From the NCBI RefSeq assembly GCF_019801015.1, contig NZ_JAHVJZ010000009.1:124001-188000 (forward strand): a stretch of 64,000 bases of DNA. The letters are read 5' to 3'. The notes under the pieces are model-generated. The model did not search any database, was not told the DNA's origin, and was given only the letters and a program-made list of their open reading frames with translations. Position numbers and translations under genes: made by a program. Shown one piece after another: positions 63,346 to 64,000 of the stretch. Origin of the DNA: Marinobacter nauticus. GTDB taxonomy: Bacteria > Pseudomonadota > Gammaproteobacteria > Enterobacterales > Shewanellaceae. Position 1 is the stretch's first letter; the number at the start of each line of letters is the position of its first letter.

Positions 63346-64000
63346 TCAGGCCGCGTTGGGCCCTACCTGGAACTCGCCCAGATCCTGTCCTTTGTAATCC
63401 ATGACATGAACCGCACAGGCCATGCAGGGATCAAAGGAGTGGATCACCCGGATCACCTCCAGCGGCTTGCTGGGATCTTCCAGCTTCATGCCGATGAGCG
63501 AGGCTTCGTATGGACCGATCTTGCCGTTGGCGTCCTTCGGACCGGAGTTCCAGGTGGTGGGAACCACGGCCTGGTAGTTCTCCACTTTGCCGCCCTTGAT
63601 GCGCACCCAGTGGCTCAGCATGCCGCGTGGCGCTTCGATCATGGCGTGGCCGATGTACTCCTTGGACGGGTCCATCTGCGGGTCACGGAAGGTGCTTTCG
63701 TCCACCTGGATGTTCTGCACCAGCGCGTCGAAGGTCTCCAGCGCGGCATCACACACCAGCAGAGTCTGCACCAGACGGGCAGCGGTACGCCCCAGCGTGG
63801 TGAACAACGCTTCCACCGGCAGGCCGGTCATCTCCAGCAGGCCATTGACCGCCTCGACCACCTTCGGGTTGCCGCGGCCGTAGTTGACCAGCAGACAGGC
63901 CAGCGGGCCCACTTCCACCGGTTCGCCGTTGTAACGAGGCGACTTCACCCAGGTGTACTTGCCGTCGCCATCCACCGTCGGCAGTTCGCCATAAACGGTG
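63346..64000 (-). CDS. hyaB: [NiFe]-hydrogenase large subunit, C-terminal part
   Basis: The gene runs off the right edge, still in frame at base 64000; about 217 C-terminal residues are present. They include APRGMLSHWVRI, VPTTWN and the nickel-binding SFDPCMACAVHV. The residues after the conserved His form a tail of about 19 residues (starting VMDYKGQ) that HyaD should cut off on nickel insertion. HyaB-type group 1 uptake hydrogenase, together with HyaC. The small-subunit gene is expected just outside the window. Confidence 0.95.
   Translation of the reverse strand, partial: TVYGELPTVDGDGKYTWVKSPRYNGEPVEVGPLACLLVNYGRGNPKVVEAVNGLLEMTGLPVEALFTTLGRTAARLVQTLLVCDAALETFDALVQNIQVDESTFRDPQMDPSKEYIGHAMIEAPRGMLSHWVRIKGGKVENYQAVVPTTWNSGPKDANGKIGPYEASLIGMKLEDPSKPLEVIRVIHSFDPCMACAVHVMDYKGQDLGEFQVGPNAA

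Noticed and set aside
1-64000. CRISPR arrays, rRNA, tRNA genes, insertion sequences, prophage
   Set aside because: No regularly spaced repeats, no rRNA-like or tRNA-like sequence and no transposase or integrase gene was found by reading both strands.

Overview
The window is 64 kb of GC-rich, densely coding chromosome from a gammaproteobacterium. The core genes (ravA-viaA, yihD, yibL, hrpB followed by a class B PBP1b, cysJIH, pepB, yfcC) place it near Alteromonadales/Shewanella/Ferrimonas-type bacteria. The combination of high GC, a periplasmic-type uptake [NiFe]-hydrogenase cluster and a three-gene pnt transhydrogenase would suit Ferrimonas. That genus assignment is inference from gene content, not a database match.

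Left part (1-35,000) is mostly housekeeping: the 3' end of a peptidase B gene, a DM13 protein, divergent thpR and hrpB, mrcB, a YfcC carrier, an ERI1-like exonuclease with an aspartoacylase-family hydrolase, ravA-viaA, yihD, yibL, metY, pntAA-pntAB-pntB divergent from cysJIH, a chemoreceptor, TerC, a run of small conserved proteins (DUF2937, rhodanese, DUF2797, YaiI, zinc ribbon), a WavE-like LPS protein, an exported alkylsulfatase, LysR regulators and a lipoprotein M3 peptidase. Most units are closed by clear intrinsic terminators.

Middle part (35,000-53,300) is more accessory. A LysR gene diverges from a tightly coupled operon of acyl-CoA dehydrogenase, SDR, aminoglycoside-phosphotransferase-like kinase, histidine phosphatase and a second SDR; this resembles 4-hydroxyacyl-CoA (levulinate/ACAD10-11-like) catabolism. 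Next come a PACE efflux gene divergent from its LysR, a patatin/beta-barrel type Vd secreted phospholipase, a beta-propeller lipoprotein, an AraC regulator, a MOSC protein and a three-gene glucosylglycerate module (HAD phosphatase, glucosyl-3-phosphoglycerate synthase, GH13 phosphorylase) that encodes both synthesis and phosphorolysis of one compatible solute. A 455-bp gene-free, AT-richer stretch with a perfect 12-bp inverted repeat follows.

Right part (53,300-64,000) is a minus-strand [NiFe]-hydrogenase cluster reading from the right edge: large subunit (partial), cytochrome b, maturation protease, a HypF-like protein that has lost key HypF motifs, a second HypC-type chaperone, HypF, a degenerate large-subunit-like HupK protein, HypA, a very His-rich HypB, HypC and HypD. 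No hypE is present in the window. A strong terminator-like hairpin separates the structural genes from the maturation genes. The HypF-like protein, the HupK-like protein and the hairpin are the best candidates for something not well described.
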